61,836 bases of DNA, taken from contig NW_006763296.1 of NCBI RefSeq assembly GCF_000218685.1, positions 2,412,270 through 2,474,105 of the forward strand, in the 5' to 3' direction. The first letter of the stretch is position 1. Every line of letters starts with the position of its first letter. Position numbers and translations under genes: made by a program. This DNA is from Serpula lacrymans var. lacrymans S7.9 (Eukaryota > Basidiomycota > Agaricomycetes > Boletales > Serpulaceae). The notes beneath the pieces are model-generated. The model worked only from the letters and a program-made list of their open reading frames with translations, did not search any database and was not told where the DNA came from. Shown in pieces: positions 21,918-33,660 of this stretch.

Positions 21918-22890
21918 GAGATAGACTTTCTAGATGGGGATCAGCTGATCCAAGTTAGTCTAGTAGAATATGAAAAGACCAATATTCCTGATCATCTATA
22001 CCAGATAAGAGCTGCCAGCACAAACGCACAAAAACTTGCTGAAGCTGCTGGGAAAGATCAGAAGGAAGGAGGTTTTGAAAAGATTGTTCCGAGGTATCTC
22101 CACGAGTATAAAGACATATTTGCTAAAGAGAACTTTGATGCACTACCAGAAAGAAGAGAATGGGATCACGCCATAGAGTTGATTCTGGGCGACCATAAAT
22201 TAGATTGCAAAATCTATCCATTAGCCCTTGGAGAACAAGAACAATTAGATGCATTTATCAAAGAGAACTTAGAATTGGGCCAAATACGCCCCTCTAAATC
22301 ACAATCTGCATCATCATTCTTCTTCATAAAGAGACAAGATGGAAAACTACGACTGGTACAAGACTACCGGAAGTTAAATGACATCACCATAAAAAATAGA
22401 TATCCACTGCCACTGATTAACAAATTAGTCGACAAGTTACGTGGAGCCAAATACTTCACAAAACTAGATATTTGTTGGGGTTATAACAATATCAGAATTA
22501 GAGCAGGCTACGGGGACAAAGCAGCCTTCAGAACAAATAAGGGGCTGTTTGAACTGCTAGTGATGTTTTTTGGACTCACTAATTCACCAGCAATGTTCCA
22601 GACGATGATGAATGCACTATTTAAAGATCTGATTGATGAAGGAAAGGTTGTAATATACCTGGATGACATCATGATCTTTACAAAACTATGGAAGAACATT
22701 GGGCAATGACGCACCGAGTCTTAGATATCTTACAAAAGAATCACCTATATCTAAAACCGGAAAAGTGCGATTTTGAAGAAACCTCGGTAGAATACCTTGG
22801 TCTGATAATATCAGAAAACAAGATTCGCATGGACCCAATTAAAGTAAAAGGGATTACAGATTGGCCAGAATGCAAGACAAAAAAGGAACT
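21918..22890 (+). pseudogene. Gypsy-C Pol fragment (RT)
   Basis: A third Gypsy family: a linker region, then reverse transcriptase with KLDICWGYNN, FFGLTNSPAMF and intact VIYLDDIMIF, followed by a stop near 22708 and a frameshift into YLKPEKCDFEET and GLIISENKIRMDP. It ends abruptly at 22890 against an R1 fragment. Confidence 0.85.
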
Positions 22891-23320
22891 GCTACCACTG
22901 CTATCTGCTGTCATCGTCACTTGTCATTTTTGAAAGTCACTGTCATCCCTTTCGATTAGAGTCCTTCTGAGCACTACAGTCTGTGTGTCAGGAGCCTGCT
23001 ATCACTGGGAACTTTGTCACCTCATCACATTGTCATTCTCAAACCTACCTTGTGCTACAATTAGTAAGTTAGTGCTCGTCTATACTCGTCACAAAGCCCC
23101 CATCTTCTATAAATTCAACTATCCCTCCTCCTCAAAACCCACACCCATATCTCTCTGGGTTTTACTTTGAAGGACTTTCATACATACCACCCCACGAACA
23201 ACCAGAGCACCCACTGTTCTAGGAGGCAAAGCCCATAAACAAGTTCCGTGGAATCTGGGAGGATTGTTTGTTAGTTTGTTTTTGTGTGTGGTTTTCTAAC
23301 AACAGTTCTCATCATCGACA
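22891..23320 (+). repeat. repeat R1 fragment
   Basis: Last 430 bp of R1, starting in its middle (GCTACCACTGCTATCTG) and ending ...CATCATCGACA. Confidence 0.75.
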
Positions 23321-23486
23321 ACGCTTACAAAGCTAGACTCTTAAGATCAGACTTCCATACGGAAGAAGACCAACAACCGTTGGAATCCCTCTATTCAGAA
23401 CTACATCCTCAAACTTGTCTTCGGATAAGTCTCTTTGAACAAACCCGACAAACCCTCAGACTTTGTTAAGCACTTTGTGCGTAACA
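23321..23486 (+). repeat. LTR3 3' fragment
   Basis: ACGCTTACAAAGCTAGACTC...GTGCGTAACA, matching the end of the LTR at 17308-17721. Confidence 0.8.
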
Positions 23487-25078
23487 TTTGCTTATATAAT
23501 ATAATTTCTACAGCTTTTGCAAGCTTAGGACTCGAACTTCTGGCCTTGCTATTATGAGGTAATTATAATGGCCTTCTCATAGAGTTGTCTTTTTTCCATT
23601 ACATCACAATGGTCTTACAGTGTGAGGAATTTATTGTGGATATATAGGTGCTTGTATTCTACATTAGAAAAATTTGTAGTATTGACTACAAACTTTACTA
23701 GACATAGGGGCTTAGCAAGAATTTTACTGATCACAAGTATGATGCTCAAACCTGCTGAACTCTCAAATGCAAACAGTAATCTCTAAGGCACAGAGTAAAT
23801 CAAATCCAATTATAACATAGATCAAGAAGGCTATGGCATAAATATATTCTAAAGAAAAACTTTGGCCTACTCAACACCACACTTGCAGGAGAAGCACTTC
23901 TTGTCAGTCTGTACAGCTCCTACAGTCTTCTCTTTTCCCCTCTTTCCTCATTTTTGCTTTGCACCACGTGCCAGTTCAGGCTCATCTTTGGACAGCAATA
24001 CAGTGTGGGAAATTGAAAATTTCAGCTTTCTTCCACCTTTCTTTTTCAATCACTATGTCCTGGTTATCCAATCCCTTTCCCACTACCCCTCTTGTGCTTG
24101 GACTAAAGATCACCATTGGTGTTCTCATATTTGTTTCTCTTGTTGTTTTTCTCTTTTCATTTTGACGCCTATTATACTACATCAACAAGTTTCTCAGAAG
24201 GTCGAACACTCCAGAGGTCACCCAGCTAACCAGCAGGGATTGCCAACCCAGTGGTTAAAGGATTTACCATAGGAGGTAGAGCAATATGGAAAGACCATAC
24301 CAGTCCAGGAGGAGCATGTGAGTTATGGGAGTCTATATTAGGTATTCCTTTTCTCTTTAAGTTCCACATTCTATTTTCCTTTCCCCCTCTACATCATATC
24401 CTCAATAATTCAAAGTATGGTACAATTCCCATCTTTTATCTCATTGGATGATTTATAACAGACTGCTTTCTGCTTTCTCCCTTCTCTTTTCAGTCTGATC
24501 ATAGCAGTTCACTACTTAAAGACCCTTACCTAGTAGTAGTAGCCCTCAGTTCAGTATTACTTGAGATCAGTGTCTACATCAATACTCTTTGATCCTCAAT
24601 TCTTATCCCTGCCACTTGTATCAAAAGACCTAGTAATTCAATTGAGTATCTGTTATATAGCTTTCTTTCTGGTTGCCTCACATACAGGTATTATAGTGTC
24701 TCCCAGAACTCTTTCAAAGGTGATACCAAACAATGTATTTGGCTTGCTGGTGTCAGCAGCTTGGGGTATCAAACATTCATTGTGCTCTGAATTGTCATCA
24801 TCAGGATTGTTGAGTTTGTATGGCTGCTGTAAAGTCATCTTCAGCTACCTCTTGTCAGGTGACTGTTTTCAGGCCCCAAAGATATAGCAGTTAAATATGA
24901 AATAGACTTCCCTTACATGTGATATGTTTTTCTGAGCAATAGACTGCTCTGTCTCTTCATTCTGTCCTCCATAATTGATAGTCAATCTACTATTAGATCT
25001 ATTAAGATCCTAAGGGAGCCCAACTTCCCAGACATGTTTTCTGAGTACAAATCAAATAAAAAGACCTGATATTGCTTA
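23487..25078. other. AT-rich region, nothing recognised
   Basis: No frame here has a family signature. The open stretches (for example 23862-24272 and 24561-24887) look like chance. Confidence 0.5.
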
Positions 25079-25496
25079 TGTAACAACCAAGAGTTAGTTA
25101 CTCTGGCACACAACTAGAACCAACTATAAAGGTAGTGAGGGGAGTGGTTATCCTTAGGATAGGACCGAGTTAGTTGTGGATAAACAACAGGAGGACTCGC
25201 TGAGAAGTCTCCTGGATTTATTGGGGTTTATATACTACTACAGAGTATTTGTACTTATGTACTGTACAGTTGATAAAAGCAGTGGCTGATGATGTCAGAG
25301 GGCGTAGCCCGTGTGACCAGCTCCACTGCGTGAGAGACTTGTAGCTAACAATAAGAAGAAAACAGTGTAGCGCGAGAAAGAGGAGTTTCAACAAAAGGGA
25401 AAGTGCCACATGGCACAGCGTGTGAAAACTACAGTAGAAAGTTGAAAAGGAGAATGAAAATCAAAGGAAAGGTCCAAAAATTGTGTTATCGTAACA
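25079..25496 (-). repeat. solo LTR1 variant
   Basis: 418 bp, TGTAACAACCAAG...ATCGTAACA on plus, with target duplication GCTTA at 25074-25078 and 25497-25501. It is more diverged than the other LTR1 copies, so probably older. Confidence 0.93.
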
Positions 25497-25928
25497 GCTT
25501 ACCTCTGGACATATAAGCCCATGCTAGAACACCTGCTTCCCTATCACAATCAGTGACCAGAGAAGGCTCCTACTCAAACCAATCAATGGGCTGGGGTGCA
25601 AACATCCTGGGGCCTTTGTTTCCTTGGAAGCACAAGGAGTCCAAGAAACTTGTATAGGAGGCAGAGATTTGATCAGTGAGTCTCAAGAGCCATGTGGCTG
25701 GAGTAGGAACATTATAAGCAGGGTAGGTTAAATCAGTGAATATAGTGGGGGAAAGAGGCAATAATGAGAATGATGCTGTAGGTTTCAGAGCTAACCTTCA
25801 GTACTATAGTATTCTAACTTTAGGTTTATCAAGGTTTGACTGTGATACTATATAATGCTGGGTTATTACATGTTCTCCATTTCCTATTACCTACAGTAGA
25901 TAGTGTGTATAGCAACAGATATTGGTGC

Positions 25929-26020
25929 AGGGGTGAGGTGGTGTAGTGGCTATCACCTTCCTCAATGGGTGAGACCTTTTCACAAAGTTGGAAGTTCAAA
26001 CCCTGCCCCCCCCCCCTAGG
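25929..26020 (+). repeat. tRNA-derived SINE head (putative)
   Basis: GGTGGTGTAGTGGCTATCACC resembles a tRNA D-arm/box A, and about 45 nt later GAAGTTCAAACCC resembles box B (RGTTCRANYCC). A run of 13 C follows. A 15-A tract at about 26563-26577 could be the tail if the element is about 640 bp. It is not a functional tRNA: the acceptor pairing is poor. Confidence 0.45.
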
Positions 26021-26663
26021 AGTTCCACCTTTAACATTCTTAGGGCTTAGTCACTAAGAATGCTTCCATGTACAGTCACTCTCATGCCACCCTATACACC
26101 CAGCCCCTAACAACCCCCCTGGTTGTTAATTCTGGAGCACTATCTAACTTGTGGGAAAATAGTATCCTTATCATTAATTTCCCAGCATATGCTGGCATAG
26201 ATACTACCCTACACAATTAAACATTAATTTGGGGTCTGTTGGAGTTAGAAGGGAGGGAATACTTTAAGCTAGGGTGATGTCCTGGCTTTCAGGCCATAAA
26301 GGAGTGAAGGAAATTGATTCGGGCCAGTATTTGCACTGAGGGGACCATAATAAGCCAGGCCAATTGCAGTTAAGGAAGTAGATTAGGGTGGGTGGGGGTC
26401 ATGGGTCAGTGTAGGAAGAAAGGAACACATTATTCAACATTTACTATATAGCCTATGGAGAATTTAAGCACATATAGCTTGCTACGTGATACATACATAC
26501 ATTGCTTAGGTAGTCTTACATAAGGGCTGTAAGCGATTGAAATAGACTATAAACTGGATTTTAAAAAAAAAAAAAAAGATTCTGGTGCCATTACCTGGTA
26601 TTATATTTTAGCATGCAACCTTTGAGTGTCACTTGACCAAAGAGAGTGTATAAAAGCAAAGTG

Positions 26664-26735
26664 GACCAGTGGGAGATGGAATCTAGGGCCCCTGCCTATA
26701 TATAGCAGTGCCCTACTGGCTGAGCTATCAGCCCT
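26664..26735 (-). repeat. second tRNA-like SINE fragment (putative)
   Basis: On minus, GGGCTGATAGCTCAGCCAGT then AGGGCACTGC is a strong tRNA D-arm/box A. A weak box B (CCCTAGATTCC) follows. It is unrelated to the one at 25929 and points the other way. 25497-25928 and 26996-27498 hold no gene I can see. Confidence 0.45.
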
Positions 26736-26814
26736 CACTTCAATCACCCCTTTAAGATATACCTCTTAGCTTTATATATTTATATATACCTATGTACCTA
26801 AGAGGTCATAATAT

Positions 26815-26995
26815 GCTGGTTATCCCCAGTCTGTTAGAATAGCTGGGGATGTCCTTTAGGATGTCCCCAGGGACAACCACTCTATGGTCCCTGGGACAAC
26901 TATTCTGTTATCCTAGGGACAATCACTCTTGTATCCCTGGGACAGCTTCTCTGTTGTCACATTGGCAGCTGCTCTGTTATCCTTGGTGTCCTCTT
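26815..26995. repeat. degenerate minisatellite
   Basis: About six imperfect units of roughly 28-30 bp built on CTGTTATCCCTGGGACAAC, each followed by a CTCTG-like stretch. Confidence 0.6.
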
Positions 26996-27498
26996 CTACA
27001 GTTATAGGATGATAAATATTGTGGTCTTTGTTGAGAGAGAGATTGTAGTTCTTTCTACACATTTGAGATTTTTAAAAGGTTGAAAGGTAAAAAGACATCA
27101 GATTGGTCAGGGTGTATTAAAGTATTGTGTATGAAGCAGCTTGATGAGCTTCACAGGGTTAAGTGATTGTCTTTTATGTGTGTTCTATTTTCAGATATTA
27201 TTTATAGGTGTAGCTTTTGCACCAAAAGCATAAAACCCAATGACACCTCTAGTAAGACAAGATTGAGATGTTAATCTGTGATAAGTATAGTAAGAAGTGC
27301 ACTGTGCACTAATTAGTGAGTGATTTCACCAAATTATTAAAAAAATCTTGGATTGGAATAATATATTAATGCATCCTGTGCCACAGCATCAGCTATATGG
27401 TCTGATGACACCTAAAAAAGTATCCTGATCTACATGGGACGTCAAAAGTGCAACATCTCAAGGATGGCCATAAAATGTACAGCTTCATTTTAACTATT

Positions 27499-27886
27499 TG
27501 TTACGATAACACAATTTCCAGACATTCCCTTTCTTTTCATTCTCCGTTTCAACTCTATACTTTAAATACCACGCGGCATTTCCCCTTTCTTGCGCCGCGT
27601 TGCCTTCCTTTTATTTTTAGATTCAACTCTCTCACGCAGTGGAGCTGGCCATACGGGCTAGGCCCTATGACATCATCAGCCACTGCCTTCATCAACTGTA
27701 TAGTACACATGTACAAACAAACCTGTAGTAGTATATATACCTCAATAGATCCAGGAGACTCCTCAGCGAGTCCTCCTGTTGTATACCAACAAACTCACTG
27801 CAGCCTTAGGGGTAACCACTCCCCAACTTCATCTTCTCTATAGTGTGTTCTGAGTGCGCCAGAGTAACTCACTCTTGGTTGTTACA
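27499..27886 (+). repeat. solo LTR1 without matching target duplication
   Basis: 388 bp, TGTTACGATAAC...GGTTGTTACA. The flanks are CTATT and GTCAC, which do not match. It is therefore the product of recombination between different copies, or an old site that has mutated. Confidence 0.88.
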
Positions 27887-28610
27887 GTCACTCAATATTC
27901 TGGTTGTTGAAATTGAAGTTATGACATATGATAAAAACAGAAAAAAAAGTCATAAATGTCCTTGGGGTTTTAAGAGTCATATTTTGGCTGTAATATATTC
28001 TGTAGTCTGAAAATAAAGCTGATGGTCTCAAAAACAAAGTTGAAATATTTTCATGTCAAACTCAGACTGCTTCACCTTGTTGAAGATAATCTTGAGGTTG
28101 TCACAGGTTACATGGGATTTTTGAATCTTTGAAAGTAAGGGTAAATTGGGTCATACTCAGAGTGTTTCAAATATAGTACCTGTGTGATAGTCACACCATA
28201 CTTGTTTGGTCCATGACACCTCGATGAACCTAATATTGTATTTAATATGGTATTGCCTCTGGCCAATTACTGGCCACTATAAAGACCATAATGGTAGTGC
28301 GTCTGACAAGGTTGCAAAAAGGTGTATCTGGTGAACTTTTTGTTTTCAACAAATTCCAGTTCAAATTGGAAAAAAGAGCTTCCTGTTTCAAAAAAAGAGC
28401 CTGTTACAAAAAGTAACCCCAAGTTGGGCCATTTTTTAAAGAATGTATACTATACTCTCTGAGTCTGTAGTAAAAGAGCTCCAAACAGTAATATATTGTG
28501 ATCCCTTTGGTTTAAAGATGCATATTTTTATGTGTGCTTTCCATTAAGCAGTCTATAAGCCCCTTTAGTAGTGAGTTATATAACATTTCTAATATTATTC
28601 TATCTCCAAT

Positions 28611-28905
28611 TAGATGTTTGAAATGTTTCACAGGTATTTGGGAAGTTTCAACAAGCAGACATCCCATTGGCTCTCAGGGATGTTCCATAAATACTTTGGA
28701 AGTTCTAACTTGTGGCTTGGGAAAACCCACTGGCCCTCAGGGATGTTCCATGAGCTTTGGGAAGTTCCAGTAAACAGCATGGGACATCCCACTGGCTCTC
28801 AGGGATGTTTCATGAATACTTGGGAAGTTTCAACAAACAACTTGGAACATCCCATTGGCTCTCAGAGAAGTTGTAAGCTATAATCTGGGAGGTTCCAGTT
28901 GGTGA
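28611..28905. repeat. degenerate tandem repeat, ~62-bp unit
   Basis: About four and a half units, each carrying GGGAAGTTYCAAC, then CATCCCAYTGGCTCTCAGGG, then ATGTTCCATGAATAC. Units differ in length, so the frame is not kept and protein coding is unlikely. Confidence 0.75.
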
Positions 28906-30829
28906 CTTGAAATATTATGTGTGTGGACACTTGGGAGTTCCACTCTTTATTCTGTGAGTCCATTTGGTCCCATTTATAGCTTGAATTAACCCATCTGTTA
29001 CTTAGGTATTGATCATGTGATGTTTTGTGATGGTCTGCCAAAAATTCCCTGAAAATTCAGACTCACAGGTCTGCACTTGAATTACCATAAAGAGATTTTT
29101 CTGGAGCACATCATACCCCCCAGAAATTAAAAAGTGACTCACCTTACAATAATACCTTTGTATAAAATTCTTTAGTGCAGGAGAAAACAGGCAACTGAGT
29201 GAGACAGTTGTTCTCAATGTAATGTATAATGGTCCCATGGGAAACCCTGGCCATAAACAGGCAAATAATTACCAAATGATCACACAAAAGATACAGTGAT
29301 ATATTTAACAAGGCATGAGTTTAGACAGTGGGAAGTAGCAAGCACAGACCTTCATCTTCATCATCTCAAAGCAACATACACTCTTTGAACACTTGAGTGA
29401 TGATCTTGGGCAGCACCATAAATTCATACTCACTACCATTATTAGACAATCTCCCTGTTGAAAGAATGTCTTAAGTGGTATGTCACAGTTGAACAATGGC
29501 AAGCCTGGGGTCTTCATTTGACAGTGTATGTAATACAATCCCAACCTTTATATTATTATATTTGTTACTTTGTATTATTGACTTGGTCAGACAATAGTAG
29601 TTATAATAGTAGTTGAAGTCAAACTTGGCTTTACCCCTACCTTCCTTTTTCTACAAAGTTTGGTATTGGTTGAGTCACCACCACACAGATAAGTTTCAAA
29701 TAAATACCAGCAGTTTTCAGGACTATTTTGAAGTTGACATATCTATTCTCATGCATCCATTCCTCTGGCTTCTGAATTACTACACCTGTTAGCAATTATG
29801 CTAGACCTGACACCAACAATGTCTGTAGCAATCTCATATGCAAAGCCAAAGTGAGGTTGTGGAATATGTGCCTATGTCATTCATTCCTTCACACATAAAC
29901 AAAGCCAAGAACTAATCACAGGCAAATCATTCAACTGTAATGGTCACACAGAATGTCACACAGCAAAAAGAGAGTTGAAAGAATTCCCAAGTGAGCCAGT
30001 GTGAGAACAACAAATTCACAGTTGATTCTAAGAATACCACCTCTAGCTACTACAAGAGGTCTCTTATACACTAGAAGGGAGGTAAGCTAACCATCCAGCT
30101 AGGTGCTATTGAAATCATTGTAGGAAATTTAAAAAAAACAGAAACAAGTAGTATAATGATATGCAGGGGAAAATAAAATAGCTCACTAGGGAATAGATAC
30201 TATATTCCTACTACTACAGGTAGGGTGTCTATAATTATCTCAGGTAACATTTTTTGCTGTAAACCTTGGAATGTTGCAAATACTGTGCTGCAGCCTATTT
30301 CAGCCTGGTGTTACTAATACGTAGTTCCAAAAAGTCTGTACTAAGCTTGCTCTGCACACTTTCTTACAGGACTCTTCTTGTGATAATTCCTGCTCCTGGT
30401 CCACTCCAATCTGTTTCCATGATCATCAAAATCAAACATCAGACTTGACTTTATGATATTTTATTATCAATCTAAACAACCTTTCCTCCTGTCCACACTG
30501 TTACTGATTATGCTGGAAACAATGGCACACATATTTACAAGTATCCTCTATTATCATTCTTTTTTGATGAAATTCCTTTTTCTTATTGTTGCATAGACTG
30601 ACAAAGCTATTTTTTGTTTTCTATTCAATGTATCTATTTACAAGTTCCATCAAGATTGAACTTCATTGTATTAACATGTTGGCAGCTTTATCACCTGTGT
30701 GGCCTTTCAGACTGATGAGATCATCAGATTTTTAGTCAATTTGCAAAGATCTAAACCTGAGGGCAGCTGAGTTGACATACAGAACAGACCTCAGCGGAGG
30801 TCAATATTTCAGGAAATGCCCCAGTTGAG
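28906..30829. other. region without recognisable features
   Basis: AT-rich, short open frames only, no motif or repeat I could assign. The same holds for 27887-28610. Confidence 0.45.
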
Positions 30830-31086
30830 TGTTACAATAACACATTTTTCGGACCTTTAAAATTCATTCTCCTCTTCAACTTTCTTTTGTAGTTTTCACA
30901 TCCTGTGCCATGTGGGACTTTCCATTATTGCTCAAACTCCACTTCTTGCGCTGTGCTGCCTTTTTCTTATTTTTAGTATCTCACGCAGTGGAGTTGGTCA
31001 CACAGGCTGTGCAGCATGACATCATCAGCCACTGCCTTCATCAACTGTATAGTATATATGTACAAACAAACCTGTAGTAGTATATG
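30830..31086 (+). repeat. decayed, 3'-truncated LTR1
   Basis: TGTTACAATAACACATTTTTCGG through the TATA region (GTAGTAGTATATG), then diverges. It is the most mutated LTR1 copy in the window. 31087-31474 holds nothing recognisable. Confidence 0.75.
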
Positions 31087-31474
31087 TTAGAATATACTCT
31101 GACATACCAATACTCCATAGGATAATACCTCTGATTTGTAAGCCAGCCCAGTATGCAGCAGCTATACGGGGCAGCCAACAAATACCTGGCTGTACAAACA
31201 CACACAACATACCACTGTAAAACACACACGGTATTCAGGCCAAATGGGATCACAGCCGGCTGTAATTCAATTCCTATTATAACCAATAAATTAAATTTCT
31301 ATGTGAAGCCTTATAGTTACTATGTCAGCTATACCAGCTATACCAGCTCATTTATGTCTATGAGAACCTTTTTCTGATACTAATAATGATAGAATTAATA
31401 TTCACCAAATAGTTTGGTACGCATACAAACTAGCCTAATTATTTAATAGAAATCTATCACAAACATCCAAAGAT

Positions 31475-31655
31475 GTCTATTCTCGCACGGCTTATTGGGT
31501 GATCTAATCTTATCTTTGCTGGAACAACAATACTGGACCATGCGAGAATAGACAGTCTGACCGTCCATTCTTGCACGGCTCATCTAATCTTATCTTTGCT
31601 GGGACAATACTGAACCGTGTGAGAATGGACAGTCTGACCGTCCATTCTCACATGG
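31475..31655. repeat. tandem hairpin array
   Basis: Unit 1 (31475-31553) has arms GTCTATTCTCGCACGG and CCATGCGAGAATAGAC. Unit 2 (31563-31630) has arms GTCCATTCTTGCACGG and CCGTGTGAGAATGGAC. Both enclose a similar loop (ATCTAATCTTATCTTTGCTG). The units are separated by AGTCTGACC, which recurs at 31631-31639 before a third left arm (31640-31655). Confidence 0.8.
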
Positions 31656-31767
31656 TCCAGCAGATTGCTGATTTCACGTTATCAGCATTGCAACGCCTTA
31701 TCATATTTTTGTGTAACCAAGGTCAGGCTGCCATACATTTTCCCACAGTCTTTGTAGTATACTGAAG

Positions 31768-32230
31768 TTGTACAGATTTACTATTCTGGCACTACAGGTC
31801 AAGATCCTCGCTCAGATACTGGGTCAGCAACCACTGCCAACAGAGCTGATGGATTTTTATGCCCAACTGGTGGGTATCCTAAGCACGCTCACTCCTGCTG
31901 ACCTCTCTGCACTGCTAGACAAAGTGGCTCCATCCTCAATGGTTCCATTGTCACTCTCTGACAGCCCACCTTCTGTCACCATGCATCAAGATCTAACAAC
32001 ATCATCCCCAGCTCGCTTTGGTGAAGAGGTATGTTGGCTCTCCCCTCCTAATGCCGATGTTACTGACTATTTTTTCTCCACAGCAAACTCAAGCTGACAA
32101 GTCCAAATTGCAGACCAATCAATCTCTGCAACAATTTCTGGCGGTGATACGCTCACAAAGACGCCAACCACATCAACACCCATATGCTGCTGCAGCTTCT
32201 ACTCCTACTCTTGCACATCAATCTTGTTGA
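31768..32230 (+). CDS. uncharacterised gene piece with one intron
   Basis: An exon open from about 31768 to 32028 joins in phase 0 across a 55-nt intron (32029-32083, GTATGT...TTACTGAC...CCACAG) to 32084-32230, ending in TGA. About 136 residues, proline/serine-rich, with an amphipathic beginning (ILAQILGQQPLPTELMDFYAQL). A splice acceptor (CACTACAG) just before GTCAAGATCC at 31799 hints that earlier exons existed and the real start is upstream or lost. It is directly followed by an LTR3 remnant, so it may be truncated. No family is recognised. Confidence 0.5.
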
Positions 32231-32294
32231 TCTCCATCTCCTGCATATTGACAACCTGCTCCAGCTCCTGCACGTTGATGGCCTTGTCCAAGGG

Positions 32295-32395
32295 TGTTAC
32301 GCACGAAGTGCTTAACAAAGTCTGAGGGTTCGTTGAGGTTTATAAAGAGACTTATCCGAAGACAAATTTGAGAACGTATTTCTGAGTAGAGGTTT
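32295..32395 (-). repeat. LTR3 remnant, 3' end of chimeric Gypsy element
   Basis: About 100 bp of the LTR3 end (TGTTACGCACGAAGTGC on plus). It lies after the extra ORF of the minus-strand element, where a 3' LTR is expected. Confidence 0.75.
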
Positions 32396-32506
32396 TCACT
32401 GAAATTTGGTACCTTCGCCATCCATATTGTAACTGTTGTCGTAGCTGACATCTCCATGTAATCCTTCCATCAGAATCCTATTCTCGTCTTCCCTGCGGAT
32501 GGGACA

Positions 32507-33611
32507 TCAATTGAAACTATGTCCCGGTGCACAACAGTCACAGTTGGGGCAATAGTAGGCTTCGCAATAGTATGTGCAATGATTGCTCCAACTGCAGTTT
32601 TGGCAGTATGGAGCGTTGTTACAAACGCCTTCACGGTATCTTTGTCGGGTGTTGGATGAGGCGTTGGATTGGGGAGTGGTTGGATTGTCATCTCCCAGGT
32701 TGTACATTCCTGCGTACAACTGATCGATCATGGCTGCATCGTCATCTACATTGATTGGGTTGGAGGGAGAGCCAGTCTCAGGCCTGTGCATTGCGCCAGG
32801 CAGACTGTCTTTTTGTCCCTTCGACATACAAGACTGCCATTTTGATGGAGTTTTGGCGGCGGGGATCTGGAGTATCACCTCTTGCCGGCTGATGGTGGTT
32901 TTGGGTTTGACCCAATGGAATGGGGACTGGAGTGGCTCAACTCTTGTGAGATCAGGCTGGTTGGGATGGTGGGAATATATTTTTCCTCCAACAGGATGGG
33001 CATAGGTTGACGGGTGATGATGTGGTAAGTGTGCTCTGGGGTAACACTGGTCTGGTCTGGGTGCGACAAGGACCGGAGGGACAAACCAGGTGGAGGAGTA
33101 CTTGTACAACCGTCTTGCTCTATCCGCGTGCAAGTTTTGTTTAGCAATGTCCTCCCGCCTGATTCCAAATATTCCTTTGCCAAGTCTATCTGCCCATTTG
33201 AGGAGCTCATCCTCAAGCGTCATTCCAACAAAGATTCCAAAACTAACTTTTCCATCCGGAGTGCCTGACAGATACTCAAGTCCTGACTGTTGAGCCGCAA
33301 ATGCTCGCTTTCCAACAAATGTATTGAGTCTATGGCTTTTAGGGGTTCGTCAGCTATGAGATCTATGGCAAGGAAGGTATGCATGGAAGAAAGAGTATGA
33401 TACGCATGGGGGCAGCATTTTTTTTTTTGGTCTCGTAAAGGAGATAGGTATAGGCTTCTTTTGCTGACATTAATTCTATGGCATCAGTGATGTTGGCTTG
33501 GTTGTGTCGTTGCCCACGGGCAAAAGACACTCGTTCATCGGCTAGCAAGTTGGCGTCACCGGGTATTGAGTAGGTGGTGATAGGGAAGCCGGTGGAGTTA
33601 GAAGTAGACAT
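32507..33611 (-). pseudogene. extra ORF downstream of Pol (ORF3), frameshifted
   Basis: Begins MSTSNSTGFPITTYS at 33611 and passes through at least two frame changes (around 33390 and 33320) before a long open frame 33223-32507. The C-terminus is a Cys/His cluster (CNNAPYCQNCSWSNHC, then CEAYYCPNCDCCAPGH), probably a zinc-binding or nucleic-acid-binding knuckle. It follows the chromodomain of Pol on the same strand, the position where some Gypsy elements carry an env-like or other third gene, but I see no signal peptide or membrane segment. The family is not recognised. Confidence 0.5.
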
Positions 33612-33660
33612 GTTTTGTGTTGAAAGACAGAGGATTGTTGGTAGTGGGGTGATTGTCTTT

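Noticed and set aside
23862..24272. 136-codon plus-strand frame as a gene
   Set aside because: Hydrophobic, AT-driven composition, no splice context and no recognisable domain.
26664..26735. genuine tRNA gene
   Set aside because: Box A is good, but I could not pair an acceptor stem, and box B is weak.
31475..31655. CRISPR-like array
   Set aside because: Repeats are palindromic units with near-identical interiors, only two and a half copies, in a eukaryotic transposon context.
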